Source: Gammaproteobacteria bacterium (lineage in GTDB: Bacteria > Pseudomonadota > Gammaproteobacteria > Steroidobacterales > Rariloculaceae). Taken from it: a DNA stretch of 64,000 nucleotides. Numbering within the stretch: the first letter of the stretch is position 1; the number at the start of each line of letters is the position of its first letter. The stretch is taken from assembly GCA_022825505.1 (NCBI GenBank), contig JAJDWR010000074.1, positions 62,001-126,000 of the forward strand, in the 5' to 3' direction. Position numbers and translations under genes: made by a program. Below, piece after piece: positions 52,823 through 61,768 of this stretch. The notes beneath the pieces were generated by a model. It was given only the letters and a program-made list of their open reading frames with translations, did no database searches and was not told the origin of the DNA.

Positions 52823-54163
52823 TCATCCTTCAGGCACTTCGTAACTCATATGACGGTTCCGTTTCGTTCTGCGACGGTTTGGCCGCGTTCCCCAAGGCAA
52901 TATGATGGCCGCAAGCAGGAACAGGGTTCCATAGTAGTACTGCCCTGCCGCCAGGCTGCCCGTCACGTCCGTGGCCCAGCCGACGAAGGTCGGGCTCAGG
53001 ATCGCGAACGCCGCGCCCACGGTGCTCACCAGCGCAATGCCGCCGGCGGCGGCCGTCCCGGCGAGGAAACCGGAGGGCATGGTCCAGAACGGTCCCGTGG
53101 CGCCAAACGCGCCGGCACAGGCGAAGACCAGCAGGACCAGCGAAACCCAGGGCTGTTCGGCAAATGACGGCAACAGGAACCAGGCCACCGCACACGTCAA
53201 CGCGCAAATGCCGACGTGCCAGCGCCGTTCCCCGGTCCTGTCGCTGTTGTGCGCCACCCATTGCTGGACGCCCAGCGCGATCAGATAGGGTACGCCCGAC
53301 AGCACGCCCAGCGTGACGAGATTCTCGATTCCCGCCTGGTGCAGGATGGTCGGCAGCCAGAACGACAATCCGCCGATGCCGGACACCAGCGCGATCGCCA
53401 TGGAAGCCAGCACATACACCCGGTAGTCCAGGAAGGCCTCCCTCAGGGTGTGGCTGACCCTGGTCTCGGTCTGTCTGGATGCCGCGTCTCTGGCGAGGTC
53501 GGCCCGCACCAGCGCTTTTTCCCTGTCCGTCAGCCATCGGGCCTCGTCCGGCGAATCGGTGAGCGAGACCAGCACGATGACGCCCAGGATGACGGAGGGC
53601 ATCGCCTCGACGATGAACAGCCACTGCCATCCGCGCATCCCGGCGATGCCTTCCATGCCGGCCATGATGACGCCCGACAACGGCCCGCCGATCAGACCGG
53701 AGAGGACGAGCGCGGACATGAACATCGCCGTAAATCGGGCGCGCCGTTCGGACGGCACCCAATAGGTGATGTAGAGCAGGACGCCGGGGAAGAAACCGGC
53801 TTCGGCGGCGCCGAGGAGAAAGCGCAGGATGCTGAATTGCGTCGCCGTGGTGACAAACGCGAAACCGGCCGAGATCAGCCCCCACAGGATCATGATCCTC
53901 GCGAACGTGAGGCGCGCACCGATTCTCTTCAGAAGCAGGTTGCTGGGAACCTCGAACGCGCTGTAGCCCAGGTAGAACAGACCGGCGCCGAACCCGTAGA
54001 CGAGCTCGGAAAAACCCAGGTCGCCCAGCATCTGCACCCGGGCAAAACCGATATTGGAACGATCCAGATAGGCCGCGATGTAGCCGAGAATCAGTATCGG
54101 GACGATGCGGCGCGTAATCTTGCAATAGACCGCATCGAGTTCCGTCTGGCTTGCGGCACTCAT
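52823..54163 (-). CDS. MFS transporter 5, ACS family
   Basis: 446 residues from ATG 54163, which overlaps the preceding stop (ATGA). PILILGYIAAYLDRSNIGFA, EVPSNLLLKRIGAR and FLLGAAEAGFFPGVLLYIT are the ACS pattern of importers for hydroxyphenylacetate-, tartrate- or phthalate-like acids. Similar in form to MFS transporter 3. Carries the first step of the operon downstream. Confidence 0.9.
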   Translation of the reverse strand: MSAASQTELDAVYCKITRRIVPILILGYIAAYLDRSNIGFARVQMLGDLGFSELVYGFGAGLFYLGYSAFEVPSNLLLKRIGARLTFARIMILWGLISAGFAFVTTATQFSILRFLLGAAEAGFFPGVLLYITYWVPSERRARFTAMFMSALVLSGLIGGPLSGVIMAGMEGIAGMRGWQWLFIVEAMPSVILGVIVLVSLTDSPDEARWLTDREKALVRADLARDAASRQTETRVSHTLREAFLDYRVYVLASMAIALVSGIGGLSFWLPTILHQAGIENLVTLGVLSGVPYLIALGVQQWVAHNSDRTGERRWHVGICALTCAVAWFLLPSFAEQPWVSLVLLVFACAGAFGATGPFWTMPSGFLAGTAAAGGIALVSTVGAAFAILSPTFVGWATDVTGSLAAGQYYYGTLFLLAAIILPWGTRPNRRRTKRNRHMSYEVPEG

Positions 54164-56034
54164 CGCAGGCCGTCCTGCCGTTTGAGGAAACCGATCAGCG
54201 TTTCGTTGAACGCGTCCGGCTGCTCCCAGTAGCCGGAATGCCCGGATTCGGTGAGCATGTAGACTTCTGCGTTCGACAGGCGCGCAGCGAGTTCCCGCAG
54301 CATCGGCGGCGGCATGTAGATATCGGCGTCTCCACCGATGAGCAGTACGGGCATATCGAGCGCTTCGTACTGGTCCCACCGCAGCGCATTCTTCGCGGGC
54401 GGCCGCAGCAACGCGTGCGCGGACTGGTGCTCAAGCTCGATCCAGGCCCTGGTGCCTTCGGGATTGGCTGCGCGATAGGACGGACCCAGTTCCTTGACCC
54501 AGTGCGGCAGTTCAACGATTTCCGGAGTGCGGATCGTCTCGAAAACCTGTCGATACTCGGGGTCCCGGGCGCCCCCGGTGCTCGTCGCGATCGTCAGACT
54601 CAATAGCCGGCCGGGATACGAAACGGCATAGTCCGGCACGATGAATCCGCCGGCCGCGCTGCCCACGAGGTGAAACCGGTCAAGCTGCAGATGATTGACC
54701 ACGGCGTGCAGGTCGTCTGCCGAGGCGCCCGGGTCTTCCTCCGGTCCGGCGTCCGAGCCGTAGTGTCCCCTGCGCGAGTAGGCGATCACCCGGTAACCTG
54801 CCTCGACCAGTGCCGGTCGCTGGTAACCCCAAATCAGCGCGCTGCCGGTATAGGGGTGCAGCAGGACCACCGGTACGCCGTCGCCGCCGGTGTCCCAGTA
54901 CCACAGGCTGACCCCGTCGACGTTTACGTAACCCTCGGTGACCGGCTCCTGCGGCGGCACGGGCGTCCAGCTTGTCTGAGGCGGTAACAGCGTGATTTCG
55001 ATGTCGCGCTCGCCGAAGACCCCCGCACCCGGGTCGGCGCTGGACACGATGACATCGGCCAACCCGGACTTGTCCTCGCCGGACCCGGAGTAGCGGCCCA
55101 TGAAGTCAATCAACAGCCTGTTGAACGCGTCGGGCTGCTCCCAGTACGGCGCATGGCCCGCCTCCCGGAAAATCGCCACTTCCGGGTTGCGCCAGTAACT
55201 CGCATAGGCGCGCAGCCGCGACGGCGGCATGTAGAGATCGGAGTCGCCGGTGAACAGCAGCGTCGGCACGTCGATGGCGGCGATCCGTTCCGGGGTTACG
55301 TCGTTCTTCGCCCTGATCGGCACGATCTCGAGTCTCGATTGTGCCGCAAGCTCGCGCCACAGCCCGGCACCCTCCGGATTGCCCGCCCGGTATGCCGGAC
55401 CGAGTTCCTTGAGCCAGACGGGCAAGGCGCCGAATACGGGCGGAAGCAGCGTTTCATCCGACGCCCTGTACTGCGGATCCCCGGGCCGGCCGATCGTGTT
55501 GCCGATCGTAAGGGTCAACAGCCGGTCGGGCCAGGAAAGGGCAAAATCCGGTACGACGTCTGCGCCGGCGGCGATGCCGACCAGGTGAAACATCCCGACA
55601 TTCAGATGCTCAAGCACCCGATGCAGGTCGTCCGCTGCCGTCCCGGGGCGATCCTCGTCGCCCGCATCGGACCCGTAATGACCGCGCCGCGAGTAGGCGA
55701 TGACGCGGTATCCCGCATCGACCAGCACCGGTTGCTGGTACCCCCAGAACAGGGCACTGCCGGAATTCGGGTGCAGCAGGACCACCGGTTCCCCGTCGCC
55801 GCCCGTGTCCCAGTACCAGACTCTTGCACTCCCCACATCGACGTGACCTTCCGTGACCGGCGCCTGCCCGGGGGGCGACAGCCACGAATTTTGCGGAGGC
55901 AGTAAGTTCACCTGGCTGATCTGTGCCCGACCGCTAAACGGCGCCACAAGCAGCGCAACCAGCGACGCCAGCATGCAGGCAGCCGCCTTAAGGCGCCTGC
56001 CACTCTCGGGTAGCGTCGCAGCCGGGAATTTCAA
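54160..56034 (-). CDS. Exported tandem alpha/beta hydrolase with Ala at both nucleophile positions
   Basis: 624 residues from TTG 56034, which has GGAGAA 6 bases upstream; ATG 55974 is the conservative alternative. Signal peptide (KAAACMLASLVALLVAPF). Two homologous halves (about 20-315 and 335-620) share VTEG-V-V, YWDTGGDG-PVVLLHP, YRVIAYSRRGHYGSDAG and a GH-YWEQPDAFN ending. The elbow reads VGIAAGADV in the first half and VGSAAGGFI in the second: the G-x-S-x-G serine is Ala both times, while Asp (GDSDLYMPP, GGDADIYMPP) and His remain. Either catalysis is non-classical or the protein binds ligand. First gene of the operon. Confidence 0.82.
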   Translation of the reverse strand: MKFPAATLPESGRRLKAAACMLASLVALLVAPFSGRAQISQVNLLPPQNSWLSPPGQAPVTEGHVDVGSARVWYWDTGGDGEPVVLLHPNSGSALFWGYQQPVLVDAGYRVIAYSRRGHYGSDAGDEDRPGTAADDLHRVLEHLNVGMFHLVGIAAGADVVPDFALSWPDRLLTLTIGNTIGRPGDPQYRASDETLLPPVFGALPVWLKELGPAYRAGNPEGAGLWRELAAQSRLEIVPIRAKNDVTPERIAAIDVPTLLFTGDSDLYMPPSRLRAYASYWRNPEVAIFREAGHAPYWEQPDAFNRLLIDFMGRYSGSGEDKSGLADVIVSSADPGAGVFGERDIEITLLPPQTSWTPVPPQEPVTEGYVNVDGVSLWYWDTGGDGVPVVLLHPYTGSALIWGYQRPALVEAGYRVIAYSRRGHYGSDAGPEEDPGASADDLHAVVNHLQLDRFHLVGSAAGGFIVPDYAVSYPGRLLSLTIATSTGGARDPEYRQVFETIRTPEIVELPHWVKELGPSYRAANPEGTRAWIELEHQSAHALLRPPAKNALRWDQYEALDMPVLLIGGDADIYMPPPMLRELAARLSNAEVYMLTESGHSGYWEQPDAFNETLIGFLKRQDGLR

Positions 56035-56056
56035 ACCCGATTCTCCAATAGAAAAA

Positions 56057-56089
56057 GGCCTGCAGGGAATTTGAGGCGCCCTGCAGGCC
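56057..56089 (-). terminator. Intrinsic terminator after TonB receptor 4
   Basis: GGCCTGCAGGG and CCCTGCAGGCC form an 11-base perfect stem with an 11-base loop; on the minus strand TTTTTC follows directly. It lies 86 bases after the receptor stop and only 23 before the TTG start of the tandem hydrolase, so the operon downstream depends on readthrough or on a very short promoter. Confidence 0.88.
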
Positions 56090-56174
56090 AATTCGGTTTC
56101 TCCCTGTCTTCAGAAGGACGCGGCCTCAATCCGCCAATGCAGATTCCGCAGTCCTTGCCGACAGGTCTCCTTCG

Positions 56175-58967
56175 TCAGAAGCTCTTCTGAAGCGTCAGCG
56201 ACGCGATTCGACCGAAGACGTTGTGCTGGGTCGTGTCGACCGCAGTCGTACCGCTCAACACGATCGGCGGAGCCTTGTCTGTGATGTTGTCGACCGCCAG
56301 ACCGATTCGCAGTCCGTCCGCCAGGCCGCTGCCTTCTCCAAGCGGCACCTCGTAATTGACGTTCGCGCCAAACGTGGTCCAGGAGGGAACTGTCGACTCC
56401 GGCTGCCTTACACCGTTGACCGTGATTGGTTGATCGTTGAGGAAGCTGCCCACCATGGTGGCGTCGACACTGACCATCCATCGATCTCTTCTCCAGATAC
56501 CTCGCGTTACGAGACGAGTGCTGTTCTGGAAGCCGATCCGGTCCAGTCCATCGATGGGTTCGTCGCCAGGCAGCGGGCTTCGCATCAGGTCGAGAACCTT
56601 GGACCCATTGAAGCGGACGCCGAATTGACCCGCGTCGGTCCGCCAGTCGTAGCTGACCTGAAGGTCCAGACCGCTCTGGTTCACCTCACCGGTGTTCTGT
56701 GTGCCGCCGTAGACCACGGCCTGAAGGTCGCATTCGCTGACCCGGAACCCGCCCACGCCCCAATTCGGGCTGCTGAAATAGGGCTCCAGGGCAGGATTGT
56801 ACGTCGAATAGTCACCCACAACACAGCTTTCGGGTTGCGGTGCGACGATGATGTAGCGATCGAACAGTTCGCGATTTGCAGACGACGCAAGCGCGGCAGT
56901 CTGTCCCAGATTGCCGAGACTCTCGATGCGATTCGAGTATTGCACGTTGTAATAGGTTGCCGAAACGCGCAGATTCTCAAGGGCTGCAGGCGTGAAGTCG
57001 GCGCCCAGGGTCCAGACGTCAGCTTCCTCCGGCTGCAGGCCCGGCGTATTGCCGATCCTGTCAACCACGGCCGTCGTGCCGTTGTTCGGGTTGGTTACCG
57101 GTATGTCGTGCGAGCCGTCGTTGGCATAGGCGCGGCCGCGAAGCTGCTCAAGCACGGCTGGATTCGTCTCGACAAGGGTGGGCGCGCGGAATGCCGTGGC
57201 CATGGTGGCCCGGAATGTAAGATCGTCCGATGGCTGGATATTCAGGCCGAGACGCGGATTCGTCGTCGAGCCGAAGTCGCTGTAGTTGTCGTGCCGCACC
57301 GCGACATTCAATTCGATCGTGTCGGAGAACGGCAAGTACGCCTCCACGTACGCGGCCGCTAGATCGCGTTCCTCGTAAGCGTCGCGAAGCACGAAATACT
57401 CGCCGGGCGCGTTTCGCCCGACCGCGTCCAGGAAGAGTTTTTGAGTCGTTTGCTCGTAGTCGGCGCCAAATGCCACACGAGCCTGGCCACCCTCCAGATC
57501 GAAGATCGCACCTTCGGCCATCAGCGAACCGCGGTTCATTGTGAACCAGGTCCTCTGGTCCTGCTGGAAGTACAGGATATCGAAATAATCCTGAGGCCCC
57601 GTCAGGAACGGATTGAACATGTCCGCGTAGGTGGTCGTCGCCCCTCTGAATATGCTGGTGCGAGAGCTCGCTTCGCGCTTGCCGCAACGACCGCAACCCA
57701 CGTTATCTCCGTACGTCAGGTTGGCGGAAAGCCGCCAGTTGTCGTTGATGTCGTACTCGAAGTCCAGATAGGTATTGAGCGCTTCCTCGACCGGATTGTT
57801 GGTGACATCGGTCGCGCCCGGCCCCTGATTGTTGTGGTACAAGCTGTACCCGACCGTGTAGCTTCCGGAAGTCAGGCCCGGAATATGGTAGGGACTTCGG
57901 GAGGACACGGTCGGGGTGAAGTAATCGATGAACTGGCCTTCGATCCAGCTTTCGCGACTGCTGTAGACACCGGTGAGCGTTAACGTCCCACGGCCATCCA
58001 GCATATTCTGCCTGGCCCTGAAGGAAACGGCCAGACGTTCTCGTTCCGGCCAGTAATTCGTCTGGTCGCCGCGGTCCGAGATTGTGTACTGCCCTTCAAG
58101 CGCGCGCACTTCATCCGCCGTGGGCACCCGACCGTCGGTGGCCGGGACGCCGTAAATCGTCCTGCCTACTCTGATCCACGGCTGCGCGCCCGGCCGGGGC
58201 ACGTCATATCGGTGGTCATTGCCTCCGAACTCCCTGAGGTCTTCCTTGAGATAAGCCCGCTCGTTATTGCGGAACGTACCCCGATCCTCATACATGGCGC
58301 CGAACCAGACGTTGCCGGAATCCCAGCTCGTGCCGACCAGAAAGTCGACGGCCGTGGCTTCGTACAGCGCATTGGTCTGACGCATGTTGAGTTCGACGCC
58401 ATCGAAATCGTCGCGCAGGACGAAGTTGACAACCCCGGCGATGGCGTCCGAGCCGTAAATGGCGGATGCCGCATCCATGACCACTTCGACACGCTCGATC
58501 GCCGAAATCGGCAACTGGTTCGGATCGGCGAACTGGGACGTGACGCCCTGCCCGACCAGGCGATGCCCGTCGAACAGGATCAATGTCGCGTTACTGCCAA
58601 GACCGCGAAGGTTCACTCCCTGGGCGTAACCGACATTGCCGATGGGACCGCCCGTGTCCATATCTTCCTGGGCGACCAGGCCCGAGCCCTGTGGCAGGTC
58701 CCGGATGAATGACGTCGTGTCGACGGACGTGCTGTCGAGCAGGTCATCCTGGGACACGCTCAGCGTTGCCGCGCCCACCGGAGCAACGCCTCGGATCGCG
58801 GTACCGGTCGCTGTGCCCATCACGACCACTTCTTCGATTTCCTGCGTCTCGCTGAGCTCGACCTCGTCCTCCTGGGCGACCGCGTGCTGAGCCAACGCCA
58901 GGCCAACGAACGCAAGTCCGGCTGCCATGCGCCGAAGAAGCGCAATCGTGAATTTCTGGGTTCTCAT
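56175..58967 (-). CDS. TonB-dependent receptor 4
   Basis: 930 residues, the largest of the five. Start ATG 58967 has GAGGAAATTT upstream and a signal peptide (ALAQHAVAQ). The TonB-box region is EIEEVVVMG, unlike the EEIVVTA of the others, and the plug has VEVVMDAASAIYGSDAIAGV as in receptors for carbohydrates or polyphenols and in Oar-type relatives. C-terminus ends RIASLTLQKSF. It precedes the ten-gene operon, separated by a terminator, and is a likely entry port for its substrate. Confidence 0.92.
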   Translation of the reverse strand: MRTQKFTIALLRRMAAGLAFVGLALAQHAVAQEDEVELSETQEIEEVVVMGTATGTAIRGVAPVGAATLSVSQDDLLDSTSVDTTSFIRDLPQGSGLVAQEDMDTGGPIGNVGYAQGVNLRGLGSNATLILFDGHRLVGQGVTSQFADPNQLPISAIERVEVVMDAASAIYGSDAIAGVVNFVLRDDFDGVELNMRQTNALYEATAVDFLVGTSWDSGNVWFGAMYEDRGTFRNNERAYLKEDLREFGGNDHRYDVPRPGAQPWIRVGRTIYGVPATDGRVPTADEVRALEGQYTISDRGDQTNYWPERERLAVSFRARQNMLDGRGTLTLTGVYSSRESWIEGQFIDYFTPTVSSRSPYHIPGLTSGSYTVGYSLYHNNQGPGATDVTNNPVEEALNTYLDFEYDINDNWRLSANLTYGDNVGCGRCGKREASSRTSIFRGATTTYADMFNPFLTGPQDYFDILYFQQDQRTWFTMNRGSLMAEGAIFDLEGGQARVAFGADYEQTTQKLFLDAVGRNAPGEYFVLRDAYEERDLAAAYVEAYLPFSDTIELNVAVRHDNYSDFGSTTNPRLGLNIQPSDDLTFRATMATAFRAPTLVETNPAVLEQLRGRAYANDGSHDIPVTNPNNGTTAVVDRIGNTPGLQPEEADVWTLGADFTPAALENLRVSATYYNVQYSNRIESLGNLGQTAALASSANRELFDRYIIVAPQPESCVVGDYSTYNPALEPYFSSPNWGVGGFRVSECDLQAVVYGGTQNTGEVNQSGLDLQVSYDWRTDAGQFGVRFNGSKVLDLMRSPLPGDEPIDGLDRIGFQNSTRLVTRGIWRRDRWMVSVDATMVGSFLNDQPITVNGVRQPESTVPSWTTFGANVNYEVPLGEGSGLADGLRIGLAVDNITDKAPPIVLSGTTAVDTTQHNVFGRIASLTLQKSF

Positions 58968-59351
58968 TTCAAATTTCCTCTCGCAGGCTCGTGTTATCGG
59001 TTTCCGATAAGGATTCGAGCAGGGTTCAGATGGTTGGATCCAGGCAAGTGATCCGTTTGTTGCAGGTCGAGTCTGCTGCCAGGTGTTGCTACGCGACTTG
59101 CCGCTGGAATTGAAGAATGGGGTAATCTTCGATCATTGATCGAAACCGCAGATTGCGCGTCAAATGGGGCAATCTCCGGAAAATGGGTCGTCATGCTACC
59201 TGGCTGCACCGTCCATCCCAATTCTCGACATTGGATAGGGTTTGTTTCGACCGCACAACGGCCAGCCGAACACTAGCGAGTCTATACTTGGCTTGGGTTC
59301 GCGCCGAGATTCCGGCGTTTATACAAAAATATGAAATAATACAGTTGTTGC
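58968..59351. other. 384-base region upstream of TonB receptor 4
   Basis: Contains the probable promoter of the receptor gene. No gene is visible. An A/T-rich part (59320-59340, TATACAAAAATATGAAATAAT) next to the hairpin at 59341-59368 is the most structured piece. Confidence 0.4.
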
Positions 59352-59368
59352 TCATGCGCAACAACTGT
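59341..59368. terminator. Perfect inverted repeat around the stop of the tetR fragment
   Basis: ACAGTTGTTGC and GCAACAACTGT flank a 6-base loop that contains the TGA of the truncated tetR frame. On the minus strand ATTATTTCATATTTTT follows, so it could be a terminator; as an A/T-flanked palindrome it could also be a TetR-type operator. Confidence 0.5.
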
Positions 59369-59654
59369 TGGCGGCCAGGAAGCCGCCCCTGGCGCGTCTC
59401 TTCCAGCCGGATTCGCGCCTGGAGCCGGTTTCGCCGACACTGACAGGAATCGCTTCGACAATGGCCATGAACTCGTCGTAGAAGACCAGCAGCAGCAGTT
59501 CTTCCCTGGTCTTTGCGTACAGGAAGAGTGTCCCGCTGGCAACCTTGGCCGCCCGCGCGATTTGCTGCGTGGTTGTCTTCCTGTAACCCTGCGCGTAGAA
59601 GAGTTCCCTGGCAGCGGTGATGGTCCGGCTGCGCTTCTGCCGCTCCTTTCGAAC
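59352..59654 (-). pseudogene. Truncated second copy of a tetR-family gene
   Basis: The minus-strand frame encodes the TetR DNA-binding domain (KERQKRSRTITAARELF, then YAQGYRKTTTQQIARAAKVA and SGTLFLYAKTREELLLLVFY) almost identical to the intact gene at 60972, but after EAIPVSVGETGS the family sequence stops and a stop codon comes at 59352. Over 177 bases (59464-59640 against 61411-61587) I count 8 differences. The open frame runs upstream to 59858 without matching TetR. Without the ligand-binding half it is probably non-functional, or a short DNA-binding decoy. Confidence 0.75.
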
Positions 59655-59900
59655 CAGGTGGTCGTGTAGGTCTCCCCCTCGTTGCGTGGATCGGGGACAG
59701 ATCAAGCCGCGCCAATTTGCAACTTGGGCGAACCGGGAGGTCACGTCGACGAAAGTTGCGTTCGGCAAATCGGAGAGGACTTCCCTCCAATCGCTGTACA
59801 GGACAAAACCCTGCGTGGAGAAATCATAGAGGCCGAATGTCTGGCCCACCGCATACAAACTTCGCCTCGGAAACGAAGAAAGCCAATTGGGATCAGATGG

Positions 59901-60947
59901 TTACAGGCTCGAATCGTCCCATCGACACGTGTAAGCCTGAATCTTTTCGCCCGGAATGCCGGCCCACCTTCTCTCCAGCACAACAGGTTCCGTGAACACG
60001 GCATCGTCGATGACGGTCGCGGCGTAATCGAGGAATCTATCTTCCTGGACCGGAGTGAATCTCTCCAGAATTTCCATATCCGCGGTCTGCGGAATTCCAT
60101 CCTGATCAAACAAGGGCCAGTCTATCGCTATGGTGCGAACGACCAGCGACTCGCCATCCCAGTGGCCTGCGGAATGTCCGTAGGGACTCTTGATCTCAAT
60201 GCGGGGCTGATCCGAATCGCCCATTAAGATTAACCGCCGGGCATCGAGTTCCTCGAACCGAAGCACTATATCTTCGCCTTGCCGAACGAATTCTATCGGG
60301 AGCGGCGTGTCCATGATCGCTGGCATTCCGTTCCCACAATCCACGTACGGACTGGTAGCCCGGTCCCAATTGGCCTGAGCCTCTCTTGCCGTTGCTGTGA
60401 GCGGGTAGCTCTCGTTCCAGAGCGGGCGGGGCGCGCCGGCTGTTGGCAGGCCTGTCGCGTCGACGCTCCACACCCTGAAAATGCCGTTCCGATCGTCAGA
60501 CGGTTCCGGCTGTGTGTTCTCCGGCTCTACCCCCACCACAATGTCAGACCACAAGGGTTCGATCGATCGCCCCGCGATCCATTCGCGTCCGTCAGCCAAC
60601 AGAAAATTTCTCATGAAAATGGCGTTTCTGTTTCTGAGACCCCGAAACCCGGCAGCACGAACGCTATCGCCAACGGAAACTGTGGTGCGCCTTATGCCGT
60701 TGCGCATGATCATTGCCGCGGCAGCGACCTCGATTCGCCACTCGGAACTGGTTCCGCCGCTTTCGCGACCCACTACGGTAATGATCGAATGCGGATTCGC
60801 CCAGTCTACTTCGGTCACTCGCCCCGACAGTTCTGCAACGTCCGTCATATCGTAGTGGATACGCGGCGAGTGATGGGAAATTGCAACGAGCGGTACGACG
60901 GCGCTCAGCGAAACGAGAATTCGAACTCGTAGCAGGTTTCGATACAT
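59901..60947 (-). CDS. DUF6152-type secreted protein (copy 3)
   Basis: 348 residues from ATG 60947 (GGGAG box upstream). Signal peptide cleaved about AIS|HHSP leaves a mature His-His start, as in copies 1 and 2. Core motifs: VTEVDWANPHSIITV, RNAIFMRNFLLADGREW, GHSAGHWDGESLVVRT, and VSVERFTPVQEDRFLDYAA-like closing. It is 24 bases downstream of the tetR gene on the same strand and upstream of the truncated tetR copy. Confidence 0.76.
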   Translation of the reverse strand: MYRNLLRVRILVSLSAVVPLVAISHHSPRIHYDMTDVAELSGRVTEVDWANPHSIITVVGRESGGTSSEWRIEVAAAAMIMRNGIRRTTVSVGDSVRAAGFRGLRNRNAIFMRNFLLADGREWIAGRSIEPLWSDIVVGVEPENTQPEPSDDRNGIFRVWSVDATGLPTAGAPRPLWNESYPLTATAREAQANWDRATSPYVDCGNGMPAIMDTPLPIEFVRQGEDIVLRFEELDARRLILMGDSDQPRIEIKSPYGHSAGHWDGESLVVRTIAIDWPLFDQDGIPQTADMEILERFTPVQEDRFLDYAATVIDDAVFTEPVVLERRWAGIPGEKIQAYTCRWDDSSL

Positions 60948-60971
60948 GACAACTCCCGAAATCAGGACCAA

Positions 60972-61640
60972 TCAGTCTGCACCGGCTGCGAGCCTTGCCC
61001 CGGGTTCGCCGGCGTCTGCGTATGCCAACGATAGAACGCCGCGCACCAGATCGCGAAGATCGGCGTCGCGCTGCTCCCGGTCGCCGTAACTCCCAAGCCA
61101 GAACAGCATGGTGTGGAAGTAGACGCGGAACAGGATGCGCGCAGTGACCACTGCGTCGGCCTTTTCGCCCAACACTCCGTTGGCCTGAGCATTCCTGACT
61201 ATCCGGTGCAGTTTTCGTTCGATGGTGAAACGGATCTCGAGTAGATCTTCTCTCTTGTCGGGCTCCGATACGAACGTGATCACCTTCATCAACTCGCGTG
61301 AAAGCTCGATATCGCGGGCGTGATAGTCGAACAGCGTGTTGAACAACGCCAGAACCTGTTGCTCGACCGGGCGCGCGTCATCGCCGCTGACGGAAATCGC
61401 GTTGATGATTGCCATGAACTCGTCGTAGAAGACCAGCAGCAGCAGTTCTTCCTTGGTCTTTGCGTACAGGAAGAGTGTCCCGCTGGCAACGTCGGCTGCC
61501 CGCGCGATCTGCTGCGTGGTTGTCTTCCTGTAACCCTGCGCGTAGAAGAGTTCCCTGGCAGCGGCGATGATCCGGCTGCGCTTCTGTCGCTTCTTCCATT
61601 CCCGGCGACCGGTTGCAGGGGGTTCCGCTTTGGCTGACAT
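60972..61640 (-). CDS. TetR-family transcriptional regulator
   Basis: 222 residues from ATG 61640. N-terminal helix-turn-helix QQIARAADVASGTLFLYAKT, then a helical ligand domain (ALFNTLFDYHARDIELSREL). It should repress neighbouring genes in response to a ligand, likely the DUF6152 gene it precedes or the adjacent TonB receptors. Two start-site palindromes in this area may be its operators. The N-terminal third has a truncated duplicate at 59352-59654. Confidence 0.9.
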   Translation of the reverse strand: MSAKAEPPATGRREWKKRQKRSRIIAAARELFYAQGYRKTTTQQIARAADVASGTLFLYAKTKEELLLLVFYDEFMAIINAISVSGDDARPVEQQVLALFNTLFDYHARDIELSRELMKVITFVSEPDKREDLLEIRFTIERKLHRIVRNAQANGVLGEKADAVVTARILFRVYFHTMLFWLGSYGDREQRDADLRDLVRGVLSLAYADAGEPGARLAAGAD

Positions 61641-61695
61641 CCTTCTGCTGCAATCGTTGCGAAGCGCGCATTGTAACCCCGACTGCTCAATAGAT

Positions 61696-61724
61696 AAGGC
61701 CCCCCGACGCTTCAGGGGGGCCTT
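61696..61724 (-). terminator. Strong hairpin after TonB receptor 5
   Basis: AAGGCCCCCC and GGGGGGCCTT pair perfectly over 10 bases with a 9-base loop, 44 bases after the receptor stop. The following minus-strand bases (ATCTATTG) are not a T-run, but stem strength alone should block most transcription before tetR. Confidence 0.75.
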
Positions 61725-61768
61725 GACACATTCAGCCTGATACAGGTCAACAGACCTGCGGATGCTTG

